A stretch of 64,000 nucleotides of DNA. Source: Gaertneriomyces semiglobifer (Eukaryota > Chytridiomycota > Chytridiomycetes > Spizellomycetales > Spizellomycetaceae). The translations under genes and the position numbers were made by a program. The stretch spans positions 310,001 to 374,000 of the forward strand of contig JAHLKF010000007.1 of assembly GCA_025558075.1 (NCBI GenBank), read 5' to 3'. A model generated the notes under the pieces. That model ran no database searches and had not been told where the DNA came from. It saw only the letters and a program-made list of their open reading frames with translations. Positions 21,466 to 32,299 of this stretch are shown here, piece by piece (within the stretch, counting starts at the first letter, position 1; each line of letters opens with the position of its first letter).

Positions 21466-24069
21466 ATGTCCGATCACTCAGAAGACCTGGGCCCCCCGGA
21501 TTCTGGGATCTTTGTCGCTGGTTTGCATCCGAACGATGCGTTTAAATCAGAAATCGAATGTTTACCACCTGATCCTTTGGATCTTGCTCCCGTGGAAGGA
21601 TCTCCACATGAGGGGACCTTGAGAAGACGGTTGAATCCGGTTAAGAAAGTGAGGGCGGAAGAAGAGGTGAGCGAGGGTAGCGATAGTGATAGTGTGCTTA
21701 CTATAGTAATTGGGGAAGACCGAGATCCAGACCATGGACAAAGTGTTGGGCCGGTGGTCGATGATCGTTGTCTTCTTGAGCGTATCAATGTGGTTGAGGG
21801 GAATATAGAAAAAGTGCAACAGCTGGAGGGAGAGAACTGCTCAAAGCCTGCGCCGATCGTCACATCTGAACGGCCGCTACCCAGAAGTGTAGCTTCAACG
21901 CCGCTGGTGGCTCCCGTCGCGTCACAGGTGCCATTATCAAAGCTAACATTGAAGACAACGGCGCCATCGTCTGGGGTACTGCATGTCTTCCCGCCCGTCC
22001 CTCAACCTGTTCCTATTCCGATTCGGTGTGCTAGTAAAATGCCTATACATCAACCTCTCGCCGCCGTCACACACGGTTCACAACATGTTACGACCGGTAA
22101 TGGGATTTCACCGAAGCCGGGGGAGGTGCATCGGTCGCCATCGCAGATGAGTGGTATGAGCGGTCGGCAGAGTTTGTTCAAACGACGCGGGACGAGGAAT
22201 AGTACTGTTTCGATGCAGAGCTATCAAGTCCCTGATGCGGAAAAAGATGATGTGAGCACAGAGCCGGCGGCATCAGTGAAAGAAGAGATTGTCGTCCCTA
22301 GGCAGATGGAGGAGCAGCATGGACCAAGTGGACCGCCAGTTGGTGCCACGGAGTGCAATGATGACAATTGTTGGAGTGACACGTCGGAAAGTGATGACAG
22401 TCTAGCTACATCGAATGAGAGTGAGAGTTCAAGACCTTCAGTATCGTCTTCCCCGGAATCAACCCCGATACCACCCATCCCTCCAGCTGCGGTCAAAGTG
22501 GAGGTACCGTCGTGTTATACTGTTATGTCGCAAGTTGTCGTACCACAACGAGTAGAGTATACCGTAGTGCCTGCCACCCGTCACACACATGCCCCTATGG
22601 ATTTACATACTCTCACAACGCCACCGCACCTGCGTTCTTCACCGGTGCCCGGTATCACAATCTCAGGTTCCAACCCTTCTGCCGTTGTCATCAGTCCCCG
22701 AATCTCTTCTCTCGGCACGTCCACAAGCGGTCGTCAGCAAGTCGCGAGAAAGCGCTTCACTTACCTCGGCACCGAAAACATATTTTCTACGCTGGCACTT
22801 ACCCTTCCGACCACTACAGAATCCCCGTCACAACGTCCCGCCCACACCTTTAGAGACCCACGCGACATGGCCACATGTCCACTGTGCGTGGACGTCTGCG
22901 AACGCGCACTCCGTCTCTCCTGCTGTGATAACGTTGCGTGCTCCGCTTGTATATGGCGATGGCTCACACATTCCAAATCTTGCCCGTTCTGCCGATCCGA
23001 ATTGGATCCCAGTCGGGTAGGGGTTGCCACTGACGTACAACGTCTGGTAGATCGCTTGATTGTGAGGTGCAAAGTCCCTGGATGTGAATGGATCGGACGA
23101 CGCGATCGCTTAGTGAGACATGTTGAATCATGTACAGGAGGCTTGGGTGGTGGATACGAGTTTGAGACGCGACTTGGGAGGCCTGGGAGTCGAAGATCGT
23201 TCACCATGAGTATTAATCGGCCAACACATCGCCGGACAGGGTCGGGGACGAGTACCAGCAGTCGGTCGCGAACAACTGTGGGGTTGAGTCACCGTGCTGA
23301 AAAAGGGGATATCACTACCTCTACCACTACGGCCGGGAATGGCAATGACGGTGATTCGGAAATCGTATATCCACTCCGCCGATCACCATCGCGTCGCATC
23401 ATCATACCGATTAGAGCCACGCATCCACGCATCGTCTTCAAACGTATATCAGGCGAGAGGCATGGCGTGTTGCCTCCGTTACCACCAATTCCAAGTGGAG
23501 GCAGCGGAAAGTATACGTGTACAACGACGATCCCGCCGCGGACGACTTCGGCGGCGGTTGCGAGCGTAAATGGTTTCCCACCACACGTGGATGGCCAAAG
23601 AGTGTTGCTTTCAAGTGCAACATTGTCCCATTCAACAAGACCCACAGCGACCCTACTGAAGACGTCTCACCGCCGCTCTGTTTCTCTTGACTCCCGCCAC
23701 CGTGGAAACCGACAAAGCGTCGATTCAGTGCGATCACTCGATTCAGTACGATCACTTCGGTCTCTATCTGTACATACGGTGCACCCTCCGTCCATGCAAT
23801 CTGTTCATTCCCACGCTCGTTCTCGCTCTTCTTCCCGCTCCCGGCCTCTCTCCATGAACTCGGCACATTCCAAACACACGGTGTTCTCCAAACGATGGAG
23901 TCGCGCGTCGACATTGACGTTTTCTTCATTAGATAGAATTGAAGAAGGTGTCTGTGTTGTCATCTCGGAAGGCAACGATGAGAATAATGAAGAGAGCGTG
24001 GAGAGACATGACGAACAGCAGAGCGATTGTTTAGATGATCAATGGACTGACATTACGGCAAGCGAGTAA
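21466..24069 (+). CDS. RING-type zinc finger protein with adjacent TRAF-like finger
   Basis: A single-exon 867-aa ORF. The first ~460 residues are disordered (Ser/Pro/Glu-rich). A RING-like module follows at aa ~471-509 (CPLC... SCCDNVACSACIW... CPFC), then a TRAF-type finger at aa ~535-556 (CKVPGCEW... RHVESC). The C-terminal ~300 residues are basic Ser/Arg/His-rich (SVRSLDSVRSL, repeated VHS/SRS). The arrangement matches RING-TRAF E3 ubiquitin ligases, though no MATH domain is present. In the RING, the position normally held by the zinc-binding His is Asn (CCDNVAC, against CCGHSFC in TRAF6-like proteins), so zinc coordination is atypical and ligase activity is uncertain. No intron signals are needed to keep the frame open. 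Confidence 0.8.
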   Translation: MSDHSEDLGPPDSGIFVAGLHPNDAFKSEIECLPPDPLDLAPVEGSPHEGTLRRRLNPVKKVRAEEEVSEGSDSDSVLTIVIGEDRDPDHGQSVGPVVDDRCLLERINVVEGNIEKVQQLEGENCSKPAPIVTSERPLPRSVASTPLVAPVASQVPLSKLTLKTTAPSSGVLHVFPPVPQPVPIPIRCASKMPIHQPLAAVTHGSQHVTTGNGISPKPGEVHRSPSQMSGMSGRQSLFKRRGTRNSTVSMQSYQVPDAEKDDVSTEPAASVKEEIVVPRQMEEQHGPSGPPVGATECNDDNCWSDTSESDDSLATSNESESSRPSVSSSPESTPIPPIPPAAVKVEVPSCYTVMSQVVVPQRVEYTVVPATRHTHAPMDLHTLTTPPHLRSSPVPGITISGSNPSAVVISPRISSLGTSTSGRQQVARKRFTYLGTENIFSTLALTLPTTTESPSQRPAHTFRDPRDMATCPLCVDVCERALRLSCCDNVACSACIWRWLTHSKSCPFCRSELDPSRVGVATDVQRLVDRLIVRCKVPGCEWIGRRDRLVRHVESCTGGLGGGYEFETRLGRPGSRRSFTMSINRPTHRRTGSGTSTSSRSRTTVGLSHRAEKGDITTSTTTAGNGNDGDSEIVYPLRRSPSRRIIIPIRATHPRIVFKRISGERHGVLPPLPPIPSGGSGKYTCTTTIPPRTTSAAVASVNGFPPHVDGQRVLLSSATLSHSTRPTATLLKTSHRRSVSLDSRHRGNRQSVDSVRSLDSVRSLRSLSVHTVHPPSMQSVHSHARSRSSSRSRPLSMNSAHSKHTVFSKRWSRASTLTFSSLDRIEEGVCVVISEGNDENNEESVERHDEQQSDCLDDQWTDITASE

Positions 24070-25068
24070 ATAGGTGTATGTAGAGATGTAGATGGGGTTT
24101 AAACTACTTGAAGACAGTAAACTTGGGAGAGGGAGTTGCTGGACTTGCGATTTGCATCTGGCGTACTGGAGCTATGTAAATAGTTAAATAGAATATTTCT
24201 GAATCTCACGCTAGCTGTCATGCGCGCGTGTGGATAGACAGATATAGCGGCTAACTGGCTTACCTTCAAGCACGAGCTGGGTAGCTGTCACTCACCGTTT
24301 TACATCCTCGCTATAACGCCTAAGAGTTTGCGACTGTTGACGGGTATAGCTGCATGCCCAGTCTTTGTGATGATTGGGTCATCCCTTCCACAGGGATTCA
24401 TTGGCGTCACGTACAAGGCAGTATGACTTCCCTGGTTTCCTGATACGTCGTGAAGGCCAGAAATACCAAGGGAGCGCTGGCCATGTGAAAGCGAGTAGAT
24501 GCTCATCCACAGGATGGTCGTGGGCAGCGGGGATCTGAAATAAAATAGCCGCGACCTCCAGGAGCTAATAGTGAGCGCTCTTTGGATTGGCGGACTCGCA
24601 TTATATATTTAACAGCTCAGTTTTTCCTTGCAACCTGCCGTTGAGCCGAGAGTGAGTCAAAAATCCAGGAGGTGATGTTAGCGCCATGGTCGTGTCAGCC
24701 TGAGACGAGAAACGCCAGTGAGAATTTTGAACACGCTTTCCCCCCTGTCACTCTCAACACCCACCGCACACATCCACCCGACCTGCCACCAAGCGTTAAT
24801 GCCACCGAGCCGAGGAAGCATAAAAGGGCCTGGTAGAGGAGGCTGCGTATGACAAACCCCAAGAAAACGTCGCACAGCCGAGGCGAGAAATTGAATGTCA
24901 TGCAGCGGACTCATCCTTGAACACTGACCAACCCGCTGAGTAAAACCCAGCCTGTGTTGATGCCAAAGGTTTTATAAAATGCCCTGCAGACAAAACGCAT
25001 TCCATGCCATTGCCCAACCGATCAACCATTGAGTATAAGATAAAACCAATTTCATAACACCAAGCATA
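24070..25068. other. Intergenic region with a possible small spliced gene
   Basis: No large ORF. On the minus strand a two-exon model fits: 24687-24635 and 24534-24300, a 100-nt intron with a good TTTATTTCAG acceptor but a weak GTTGCA donor, phases matching, 95 aa (starting MALTSPPGF). The product has no recognisable domain. A second frame of the same downstream segment also reads like protein. I therefore list it only as a candidate. The last 100 bp include a TATAAGATAAA box at about 25034 upstream of the ORF at 25069. Confidence 0.3.
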
Positions 25069-25449
25069 ATGTTCTCCCAACTTTCCATGCCAAACCGTCG
25101 TGCAACACGAACAAGATCACGACTGTTCAATATCCTTCTCAACAACCCAACCTCGACAGATACGGAGATGTACGACGACGAAGAGAGCAAATCAGTAGAG
25201 CTCATGGACATGTCCCAGTTGTCAAGTCACTCATCCGAAACGAACTCACAGCGCTCTTCCATATCACAAACGTCGTATATTCCCGCTACCGAACCATCAG
25301 ACTTGACCCTAGCGGCCCTTGATGACGACGAACCCTATATGCCAACGATAATAGAACCATACCGCGAATACCATCGCAGACCTACGGAGCTGTCGACAGG
25401 GAAGAAAGTACTGGTCTCCCTGCGAAAGATGGTCCGCTTGCAGTTTTAG
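25069..25449 (+). CDS. Small hypothetical protein
   Basis: A 126-aa ORF from ATG at 25069. It has a basic N-terminus (RRATRTRSRLFNILL), an acidic Ser-rich middle and a basic C-terminus (KKVLVSLRKMVRLQF). No domain recognised. A TATA-like sequence lies about 35 bp upstream and AT-rich DNA follows the stop, which makes expression plausible. It could be a short orphan or a chance ORF. Confidence 0.4.
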   Translation: MFSQLSMPNRRATRTRSRLFNILLNNPTSTDTEMYDDEESKSVELMDMSQLSSHSSETNSQRSSISQTSYIPATEPSDLTLAALDDDEPYMPTIIEPYREYHRRPTELSTGKKVLVSLRKMVRLQF

Positions 25450-25706
25450 TTCAGTATTACGCGCGACCTTCAGTCCTACAGCATAATGATTCCGATATAT
25501 AGCCCTTTTTGTTTTTAATAATCGTTTCTGGCAAGTGTATATAATAGTTGAATTAAGTTAATGGATCATAATTTGGTTCTTGGTGAAGACTTGGGACTTC
25601 ACCCAGTTGCTTGGTGCAAGCAATCCTTCATCCGTTCTACATAAGTCGCTCAACTACTTTGCGGCCACTAAGATGTGTTATTTGTTAAACCGGGGATATC
25701 AACCAA
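25450..25706. other. Short spacer upstream of tRNA-Leu
   Basis: AT-rich DNA with no gene visible. A plus-strand ORF that runs from 25580 into the tRNA is a chance frame. Confidence 0.5.
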
Positions 25707-25788
25707 GGGCGTATAGGAAAGTGGTCAAATCCGCTGTGTTTAGGCCGCAGTCCCTTGTGGTTCGCAGGTTCGAACCCTGCTGCGCCCA
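25707..25788 (+). tRNA. tRNA-Leu (TAG)
   Basis: Acceptor arms GGGCGTA/TGCGCCC, discriminator A. The anticodon stem is CTGTG/CGCAG with loop TTTAGGC, giving anticodon TAG. The long variable arm (TCCCTTGTGGTTC) is typical of Leu class II tRNAs, and the T arm is GCAGG-TTCGAAC-CCTGC. No intron. A T6 terminator follows at 25791-25796. Confidence 0.93.
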
Positions 25789-26277
25789 CTTTTTTGTCCT
25801 TTTTCTGTTCTTGTAATATTATTTTTCGTTACATGCATTCTTCATTCTTCTGGCAAGGTAAACCCAGAGGGGTGTTGGGATACGTTTGCAGTCCTCGAAA
25901 TGATACCAGTATATGTCAAATTTGTTTAACTCTATGATGCACAATTGTATTCATTGGAATTGCATATGGCTATGCCCTCTATCTATACTTTGGGATCATG
26001 CAAAATCTATCTACGTCTATGTCTATGTAGCGTCTAAACGCTGACTCTATATACAGCCTGGAAGCAAGGTATTTACAATTGATTTTTCAAGCACTGCTGC
26101 CAACTGAATGATGTCGTGGAAATTCTGGTGCGACGAGGCAATCGATGATGGAAACAAATAAGACGTAGTCATCAACAGAAAGGAAAAAAAGGGGAAAATC
26201 GAGTAGTTCAGCGGCTTGACAAGGAAACGGGCAGCAATGCAGATGTGTGTCTTTAAGGCTTCCAAATTCCTTCTTCT
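25789..26277. other. Intergenic spacer, 3' side of the zinc finger gene
   Basis: About 490 bp, AT-rich, between the tRNA-Leu terminator and the stop codon of the C2H2 gene. Nothing else recognisable. Confidence 0.5.
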
Positions 26278-27705
26278 TTACATGCACCGTTTGGACTTGG
26301 TGTGGCGATGAAGAGCGTCGCTGCGAGTAAATGTGGTACCACAGTTGTTGCACTCGTAGGGCTTGAAATCGCTCTGATGGGTGGTCTGGTGTCGTTTCAG
26401 GTCTTGACGCCTGACGAACGCACGTTGGCACACGTCACACACATGGTTTCTCTCCAAACGATGTAACCTCGCATGGCTCTTCAAGCTGTTCAACTTCTCG
26501 AACGTCTTGCCGCACACGCAACGGAATTTGGCGCCGACACCCAGCGTTTGCTGGAGGTACGAGTCATCAAGGTTGTCCAGGTCCTGGAGGTTGATGACGG
26601 TCTCGCCGATTTTGGCGTCACCCGACGTTGGGTCAATGTATGCTGGGATCTCAACGGGTTCCGCTGATGGATCCTCGTTGATGAAGACATACTGTTTCGG
26701 GGCTTGAGGTGGTGTCGGGGAATTCAAGGACGGCATGTCGGACATACCACTTGGCGAATGAGGGTAAGAAAGTGTGGGCATCAAATGTTGGCTTGGTGCA
26801 CTATATTGCAGGTTTTCCGGCTGTTGCATGTTTGGAGAAAAGGACGGTGAAGTGGCGGACATGGCTTGGTGATGCATGAATGGGACAGAGAGGCGACGGA
26901 TGAGTTGATGAGGTTCGCGGAGGCGGGATGGATGGCCCACAGTCTTTGCCCGTGCCCGTTGAGAGTGTGGAAGATTGCTAGGGTTCATGGTGGGTGGAGA
27001 TGGGTGTGGTAATGCAGGCGGTGTGCCGGGAGAATCCATGCCTAAAGGAGACCGGTTGTATCTGTATGATGGTGCGGGTGATGAACAAAGCGCTGGTGAT
27101 GGGGATAAGTTGTTGTTGTCCAGGTGAGGCATGGCTGGTTGGAAGGATTGGCCATAATGGCCGTTGACTGCACCGTGGGAACGAAGAACGGGTGCTGAGG
27201 GGAGTTGGAAAGCGTCCACTCCCGAAACGCCGTGGTGCTGCATTCCGTGATAGTTTTGTACAGACTGTGCTGTGTGATATTGCTGATTTGCTGGTTGCCA
27301 TTGTTGTCCCTGTTGCCCCGATTGGTCGGGAAACATCGGGTTGAAGCTTCCAGGTTCCATCATGCCAAACCCGAGATCGTCCATTGCGCTAGTCAACGGT
27401 GGTGTCGAAAGAGAAAGATGATCCATGTCGAGCCCAATGTCGTAGTCACCATACACGGCGTTCAGTGGGGTTCCCAACGCACCATTCATTGGGGAGCAAC
27501 CGTCAAAAGAGAGAGACGCTCCTGAGCTATACCCTTCGTCTAAAACTGAGCTTGCTGTACTTTGGCGTCGGTCCTGCATCATCATCAAATCGTCGGACCG
27601 GTAGTAGTGTGCTGGAACGGTAGCGTGCGTGTGGTAGTACCTCTTGTCGTCGGCGTTGGATGACGGTGGAGAAAGCAGACCGGTCGCAATTATTGGTAGA
27701 GACAT
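26278..27705 (-). CDS. C2H2 zinc finger transcription factor
   Basis: A single-exon 475-aa ORF. The N-terminal ~380 residues are rich in Ser, Pro, Gln, His and Met and disordered, typical of fungal activation regions. The C-terminus carries three fingers in tandem: FRCVCGKTFEKLNSLKSHAR-LH, CDVCQRAFVRRQDLKRH-H, and CNNCGTTFTRSDALHRH ending KSKRC. Finger 1 has only one residue between its cysteines (C-V-C), finger 3 ends in H-x5-C, and finger 2 is standard. Fingers 2-3 carry RQDLK and RSDALH recognition helices, similar to yeast stress and developmental regulators, but I cannot assign an orthologue. The protein ends three residues after the last finger, so the DNA-binding domain is strictly C-terminal. 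Nuclear, sequence-specific DNA binding is expected. Confidence 0.85.
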   Translation of the reverse strand: MSLPIIATGLLSPPSSNADDKRYYHTHATVPAHYYRSDDLMMMQDRRQSTASSVLDEGYSSGASLSFDGCSPMNGALGTPLNAVYGDYDIGLDMDHLSLSTPPLTSAMDDLGFGMMEPGSFNPMFPDQSGQQGQQWQPANQQYHTAQSVQNYHGMQHHGVSGVDAFQLPSAPVLRSHGAVNGHYGQSFQPAMPHLDNNNLSPSPALCSSPAPSYRYNRSPLGMDSPGTPPALPHPSPPTMNPSNLPHSQRARAKTVGHPSRLREPHQLIRRLSVPFMHHQAMSATSPSFSPNMQQPENLQYSAPSQHLMPTLSYPHSPSGMSDMPSLNSPTPPQAPKQYVFINEDPSAEPVEIPAYIDPTSGDAKIGETVINLQDLDNLDDSYLQQTLGVGAKFRCVCGKTFEKLNSLKSHARLHRLERNHVCDVCQRAFVRRQDLKRHQTTHQSDFKPYECNNCGTTFTRSDALHRHTKSKRCM

Positions 27706-28489
27706 GTCAGTGGAATCGCCTGCAGTCGCCCACAGTTGACTTCTTGACGACGACGGGAACCTGCGAAACTTGACAGAGGTATCAAGTTCTCACAGAGAGT
27801 ATGGCACACCAGTAGGGGTTGCGTGTGACAAGGCTTCGGGCGACAAGCGAATTGGCAGTTCAATTGGGGTCCCAGCCCTCTTATAGCAAGAAATAAGTAA
27901 GAAAGTGAAGGCAGGTGATTATTCTTTCAATTGCTCAAAAAGTTTTAGAAAGAGGTCTCCAGGAGTGAGCTAGCTGTTGATGTACACCTTATTATAGGAC
28001 GGGATGCATCGGATGGGAAGAAAGTCCCACATCCATGGACTATGTTTATGTTACTGCGGGCGGTACTATTGTTCTTGCAGAGAGAACGTGACGGATGATG
28101 TGCTTTCATGTAAAAAGAAGGAAAAGGGAGGCCCCCCGCTTAACTTTGGGTCAGCCAATTCGGTATGTTGTTAGTCATCTAAACAACCACCAGTTTTCGC
28201 AACAACTGCATTCTGGCTCGGAGTTGGTTCGGATCTCCAAGGTCGTTCTGTACACTAAATGCAAACTTAAAGAACCTGCCGCTTGGTTGACCGTTCAGCT
28301 TTTCCCGCTTGAGAAAAAAACTTGATCAGGCCATGGACGCGTTTCGAAATGCCCCCATTCAGAGCTAACAAAAGTACGTTCGGGCAGTAACAGTCTCAGC
28401 AGACCCTAGATGACCTTTTACCCATACGATGGCTTTAAGCGTGGAAGATGCGGGGAAATACGATGTCGTGGGTGATCGTGTGCATAACT
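27706..28489. other. Intergenic region upstream of the C2H2 gene
   Basis: Presumed promoter and 5' UTR of the minus-strand zinc finger gene. Short ORFs only. No RNA gene seen. Confidence 0.4.
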
Positions 28490-29110
28490 TTACACCAGCG
28501 CATAACCCAACACGTCCGAACTCACGAAGGTGAACACTTCCCTGCAACTGTTTTCACACCAGTGTTCCGTCACATGCGACGCGGGTTTCAGATGCGGCAG
28601 GCCTTGTGGCGTAGCGAAACGCGTCACTCGGCTAAACACTAACGGCGGAATTCCGTAAACGGCATCGGAGTCCGTCAATCCGGAACAATGGCACCGCTGG
28701 ATCTTTCGGAGCTTCGATGGGATCCATCTCCGAACACCGGGAATTTGGTCTCCAAAAAAAAATGTGGAGCTTGGTCTGCGCGTCAAGAGAGAAAGCAGCC
28801 GTTGATCGAAAGGTAGTAACATGTAACCTTCACCGCACCGAATTTTGATGGCGCACTGATAACAACCTACCATCAGATCAAGCAGGGTGTTTTGGGAACG
28901 ACCACTTGGACTGGAGTATAATCTGAGTATCCATTCATTACTCACCGGATCCACCCGAACGACCTCAGTAATTTGTGCGTCGTTATCTGCATCTAAGGTG
29001 AGCAAGAAGAAGGTTGGGCAGAGGATCCACCGCCGACCCATCCTTGCGTTTGACCGATGGGAAACGTACACCAACTCAGTCTCCAAGTGGTGGAAGGATA
29101 ACGTCCAATC
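28490..29110 (-). pseudogene. Protein-like ORF without a valid start, unknown family
   Basis: An open minus-strand frame of about 200 codons. Its upstream edge reads DWTLSFHHLETELVYVSH, then RWILCPTFFLLTLDADND and VDPVSNEWILRLYSS, which looks like genuine protein. There is no ATG at the beginning and a TAA closes the frame four codons further upstream, with no AG acceptor in between, so it cannot start or splice normally. The downstream half (after a GTAGGT donor-like site near 28871) is less protein-like. I read it as a decaying gene fragment. A misjudged splice site is the alternative. Confidence 0.35.
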
Positions 29111-29403
29111 AGGTAATTATGACTGCGTGCCACTATTTAGGCATGAAGTCGGTGTTCATGTAGTTTACCTCACTGGAAATCAGCGATAGTTATCTGCTTA
29201 TTGAGGACTATGAGATAGGAATCACGCGCAACCTAGAAGGCCGGCATTCTAAAGGACCGGTTCAGAGCAGAGTCTCGTCGGCATCTGTAGCGAAACAAAA
29301 CGCTTGACAATGCTTGGAAGCTGCGGCGTGCTCTCATGCATCAATACTAAAGCGGGCGAGCCTCCAAAGATATGTCTCCATACCGCAGGTGCTTGTTTAT
29401 TCT

Positions 29404-29880
29404 TCACGAACCATTTCCGCCAGATTTACTTGATCCAGTGCGCGCTGTGCATAATGAGCCGCTGCCTAAAATCATTTTAATTTCCATTTCAATCTCACGA
29501 ACAGGTATATGATGCAGATGCTCAACTTTGCCACTAGCCGAGAGGTACCCTTTGGCTTTCAACTCTTCCTCAGTGAGTAACTTTGCCTCATCAGCTACCA
29601 TGGATTTCTGGCAAGTCCAATGCTCTCCGTTGAAAGACGGATAGAATGGTTAATCTGCGGAGTCGACATGAGCTGCCCGCGAGCTTTTATATTTAAAGCG
29701 TCGCTGTGCAAGTACAGACATATGCAGATGATGTAGCGGAGGATGACAGACGAGAGTGACTTGCAATAGATGCCCGAGAGCAGACCCAGCCGATGGTTCC
29801 CTTTGCCGAGTTGTCCTGAAAAGCGCGTCATGCACCATATCGTACCCAACCATATAAGCCATCTTGTGTTGGTACGTAGC
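29404..29880 (-). other. Unresolved small gene or fragment
   Basis: Minus-strand frames here include an ATG-initiated 70-codon ORF (29862-29650) and a second (29601-29404) containing ADEAKLLTEEELKAKGYLSASG. An alternative final frame reads AAAHYAQRALDQVNLAEMVREE before a stop. The pieces look coding but I cannot join them with normal introns. No family recognised. Confidence 0.25.
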
Positions 29881-29900
29881 TTTCTCCTTCTACCAAGGCA

Positions 29901-30966
29901 ATGTGGTTTAAGGACGTAGCCGTGAGATACTTTTTGCAACATCCACCCGCCTTCTCAGTTGAGAAATGGCTCGACCATGTCGCTCAAGAATATGGCGCCA
30001 AGTTGCTGTTGAGTCGAAAGGAGAATGTCAACGACATTTGTCAATCAGTGGCAATGTCAGGACGGCAAGTGCCTTCAAAGAGTTTTATGAGAACTTGTCT
30101 GAAGAGGAGGGGACACTCTACATCTCTGCTCTCCGGGACTTTCGGCCTGAAGTGACGACGGAAACGCTATCCGCGGCCTTGGAGGGGATAAATGAAGCTG
30201 TTACCCACGCAGATGTGGCCATTCTCCTCATTGCACCCCATCAGCACTCACCAATTCTAATGCAACATATCAATGAGAGTGCCGTGGAGAATGTCATACA
30301 GAAGGTGGAGGCAGCAGTAGGATGTGAGCCGTACGAATTGAGCGCTGACGTAACGGCGTTCCTGCGAGAGGTTTGCAAAAAAGCAAGCAGCCCGTAAGGG
30401 CGTTACGCAGGCAACAATCTGCGAAGAGTTTGCGTCCTTCTGGCTCTCAGAACTAGGGAAGACTCTAGGGGACACAGAAGTGCGTGTGGTGGAGACATTC
30501 GAAGAGCTCTGCCGGAACCTGCCAGCCAGATCTTCAAAGTTGAACAGAGAGTCAGAGGCCAATATGTGCGTCTCTTACCTCAGTCGGATGATGCTGTGTT
30601 TTGCCACAGTGAAAAACCGCATCCACCACTCTTGGCCGAACACAGGTTCATCCGCCAGCGCTGCTGATAAAGCCCAAAACGGTGTGAGTCAGCGCAAAAC
30701 AGCCAGACTTCAAGATATTTACAGTCCGGGAACTGCAGGAAGAGTTAGAGTGCGGATTCGGAGAACTTAAGCCGTCTTGCTTTAGAGCAGCTCTACCACC
30801 GAAGGATATTTGTATGAGCTATCCCACTTTTTCGCAGTGTAGGTACGACGATGAAGTTGAATTTCATCAGTACCTGCATGATGGTATACATATACACGTC
30901 GCCTACGAGTACGGCGAGCTTGGGCATGTCCCAGTAAACCGCCAGTCTCTGCTGCCGTTCATCAGA
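29901..30966 (+). pseudogene. Frameshifted gene of unknown family
   Basis: Starting at ATG 29901, the protein-like signal moves between reading frames at least four times: LHHVAQ-type helical sequence to about 30050; a second frame 30050-30385 (FKEFYENLSEEEG... ESAVENVIQKVEAAVG); a third 30390-30550 (GVTQATICEEFASFWLSELG); then a fourth block ending near 30966 (DFKIFTVRELQEELECGFGE... YDDEVEFHQYLHDG), with an in-frame TGA just before it. No GT-AG pairs of normal size explain the shifts. The most direct reading is a gene carrying several indels. I do not recognise its family. Overlapping minus-strand ORF 30793-31341 is probably a shadow. Confidence 0.45.
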
Positions 30967-31599
30967 TGAAGTGCCTCTGGTGGTAGATTTTTGGCAGCGC
31001 TGCGTCGACATCAGCGCCGCCTTGCGGGGAGAAGTGGGGGCGCCGTCCACTTGCACATGTCTGCGTTGAGGACTACTTTGAGCGCCCTTCAATTCAAGAA
31101 AGTCATCGACAACGTGAGAGATCGTCGTCGACAATCTTGGATCAGAAATTGTTGACGAGCCCAAGCTCACCATGTAAGACACGGTGACGAATTTATCAAT
31201 CGTTGTTGAAATACCAACATGGAGTATCCGTTGCTTGATAAGACTCGTGCTCCTCATTCGATCACCAATGTGCGATGTCAGCAGACACCTCCTCTTCCGA
31301 AATTGATTCACGAGGCATGATTCACCAGTTGGGCACAGCATCCTTTACGTTCGTCTCAGCATCTCGTATTTGTGAATTACTGTTAGTGTACAGTGGGACG
31401 TTCGGCGTCTATCACGCAACGCCGTATGCAAGGATAGCCAACTAGCACAAATGAGCAATAAGGAAAAAATACACTAGTTAGGTATGCTCAGTAATAACCC
31501 CAGTAATCGCTTCGCTGGCTGGCTGGGCCTAAATGAGTACAACCAAGATGACAGAGGAGTCACGCCGTCCGCGACTTACTTGTTCCGCATATTGCTAGA

Positions 31600-32000
31600 G
31601 CCTATTGGGTGACTGACCTGGTTTTTCCTCTGGTTTCGGTGGGAAAATGCCGCCATGATGCTGTTTTTGCGATCATCGCTACCCACGAATGGCACCGATG
31701 AGCTCGTTCCCCACATCCGAAGTGCGCAGATGGGAAACTGGCGTCCGGATGGCGATGTGTCGTAGAATCCTTGTAGGAACAAACCATGTTGCTGACAACA
31801 GGATGAATCACATAAACTCTGAATAACCTACCGTGGTCCTTGCATCCAATTGCCTCATCAAGCGTCGAATCCACTGTCGCAGTTTTGAGAACGTTTGTAG
31901 GACCGCTTAGACCCAATGACGCATGGCTGACTCGCGTAACTTGATCCAGCGGCCGGTGTTGTTCGTGCTTGGCCACATGGAAAGGCCTTCATCTGCGGTT
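31600..32000 (-). other. Possible two-exon gene fragment
   Basis: A minus-strand frame from about 31976 to 31831 (VSHASLGLSGPTNVLKTATV... GCKDH) can be spliced with donor GTAGGT and acceptor TTGTCAG (about 40 nt) into a second exon reading ATWFVPTRILRHIAIRTPVSHLRTSD before a stop. The 5' end is unresolved and the intron is short for this contig. No family recognised. Confidence 0.25.
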
Positions 32001-32299
32001 TCTTCCAAACCCAATCTGGATTGACATGCATATTGACAGGCTGGCAGTCGCAGTCGCGAAGAGTCGGGGTTCGACTACTACGCGTGTGGGACTCGCGGCA
32101 TTTTCCCACTGTGGACAGGTTTTTCTTGTGCGTTTTGCTTCTGGTCGTTGCTTGGTTTAGAGTTCCTGTGGAAGCAGCAACAAGTTGCTTGCAACCGCAG
32201 TCTCTGATAATTGATTGCTGTGCGCTCATCCAGTCGGCAGCCCTACACTTGGTGTCAAATCTCACGCGTGTGGATCTTGTTGTCGCATGTCCAAGGTGG

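Noticed and set aside
30793..31341. 182-codon minus-strand ORF
   Set aside because: It overlaps a plus-strand block with stronger protein character (YDDEVEFHQYLHDG) and shows no domain of its own, so it is more likely a shadow.
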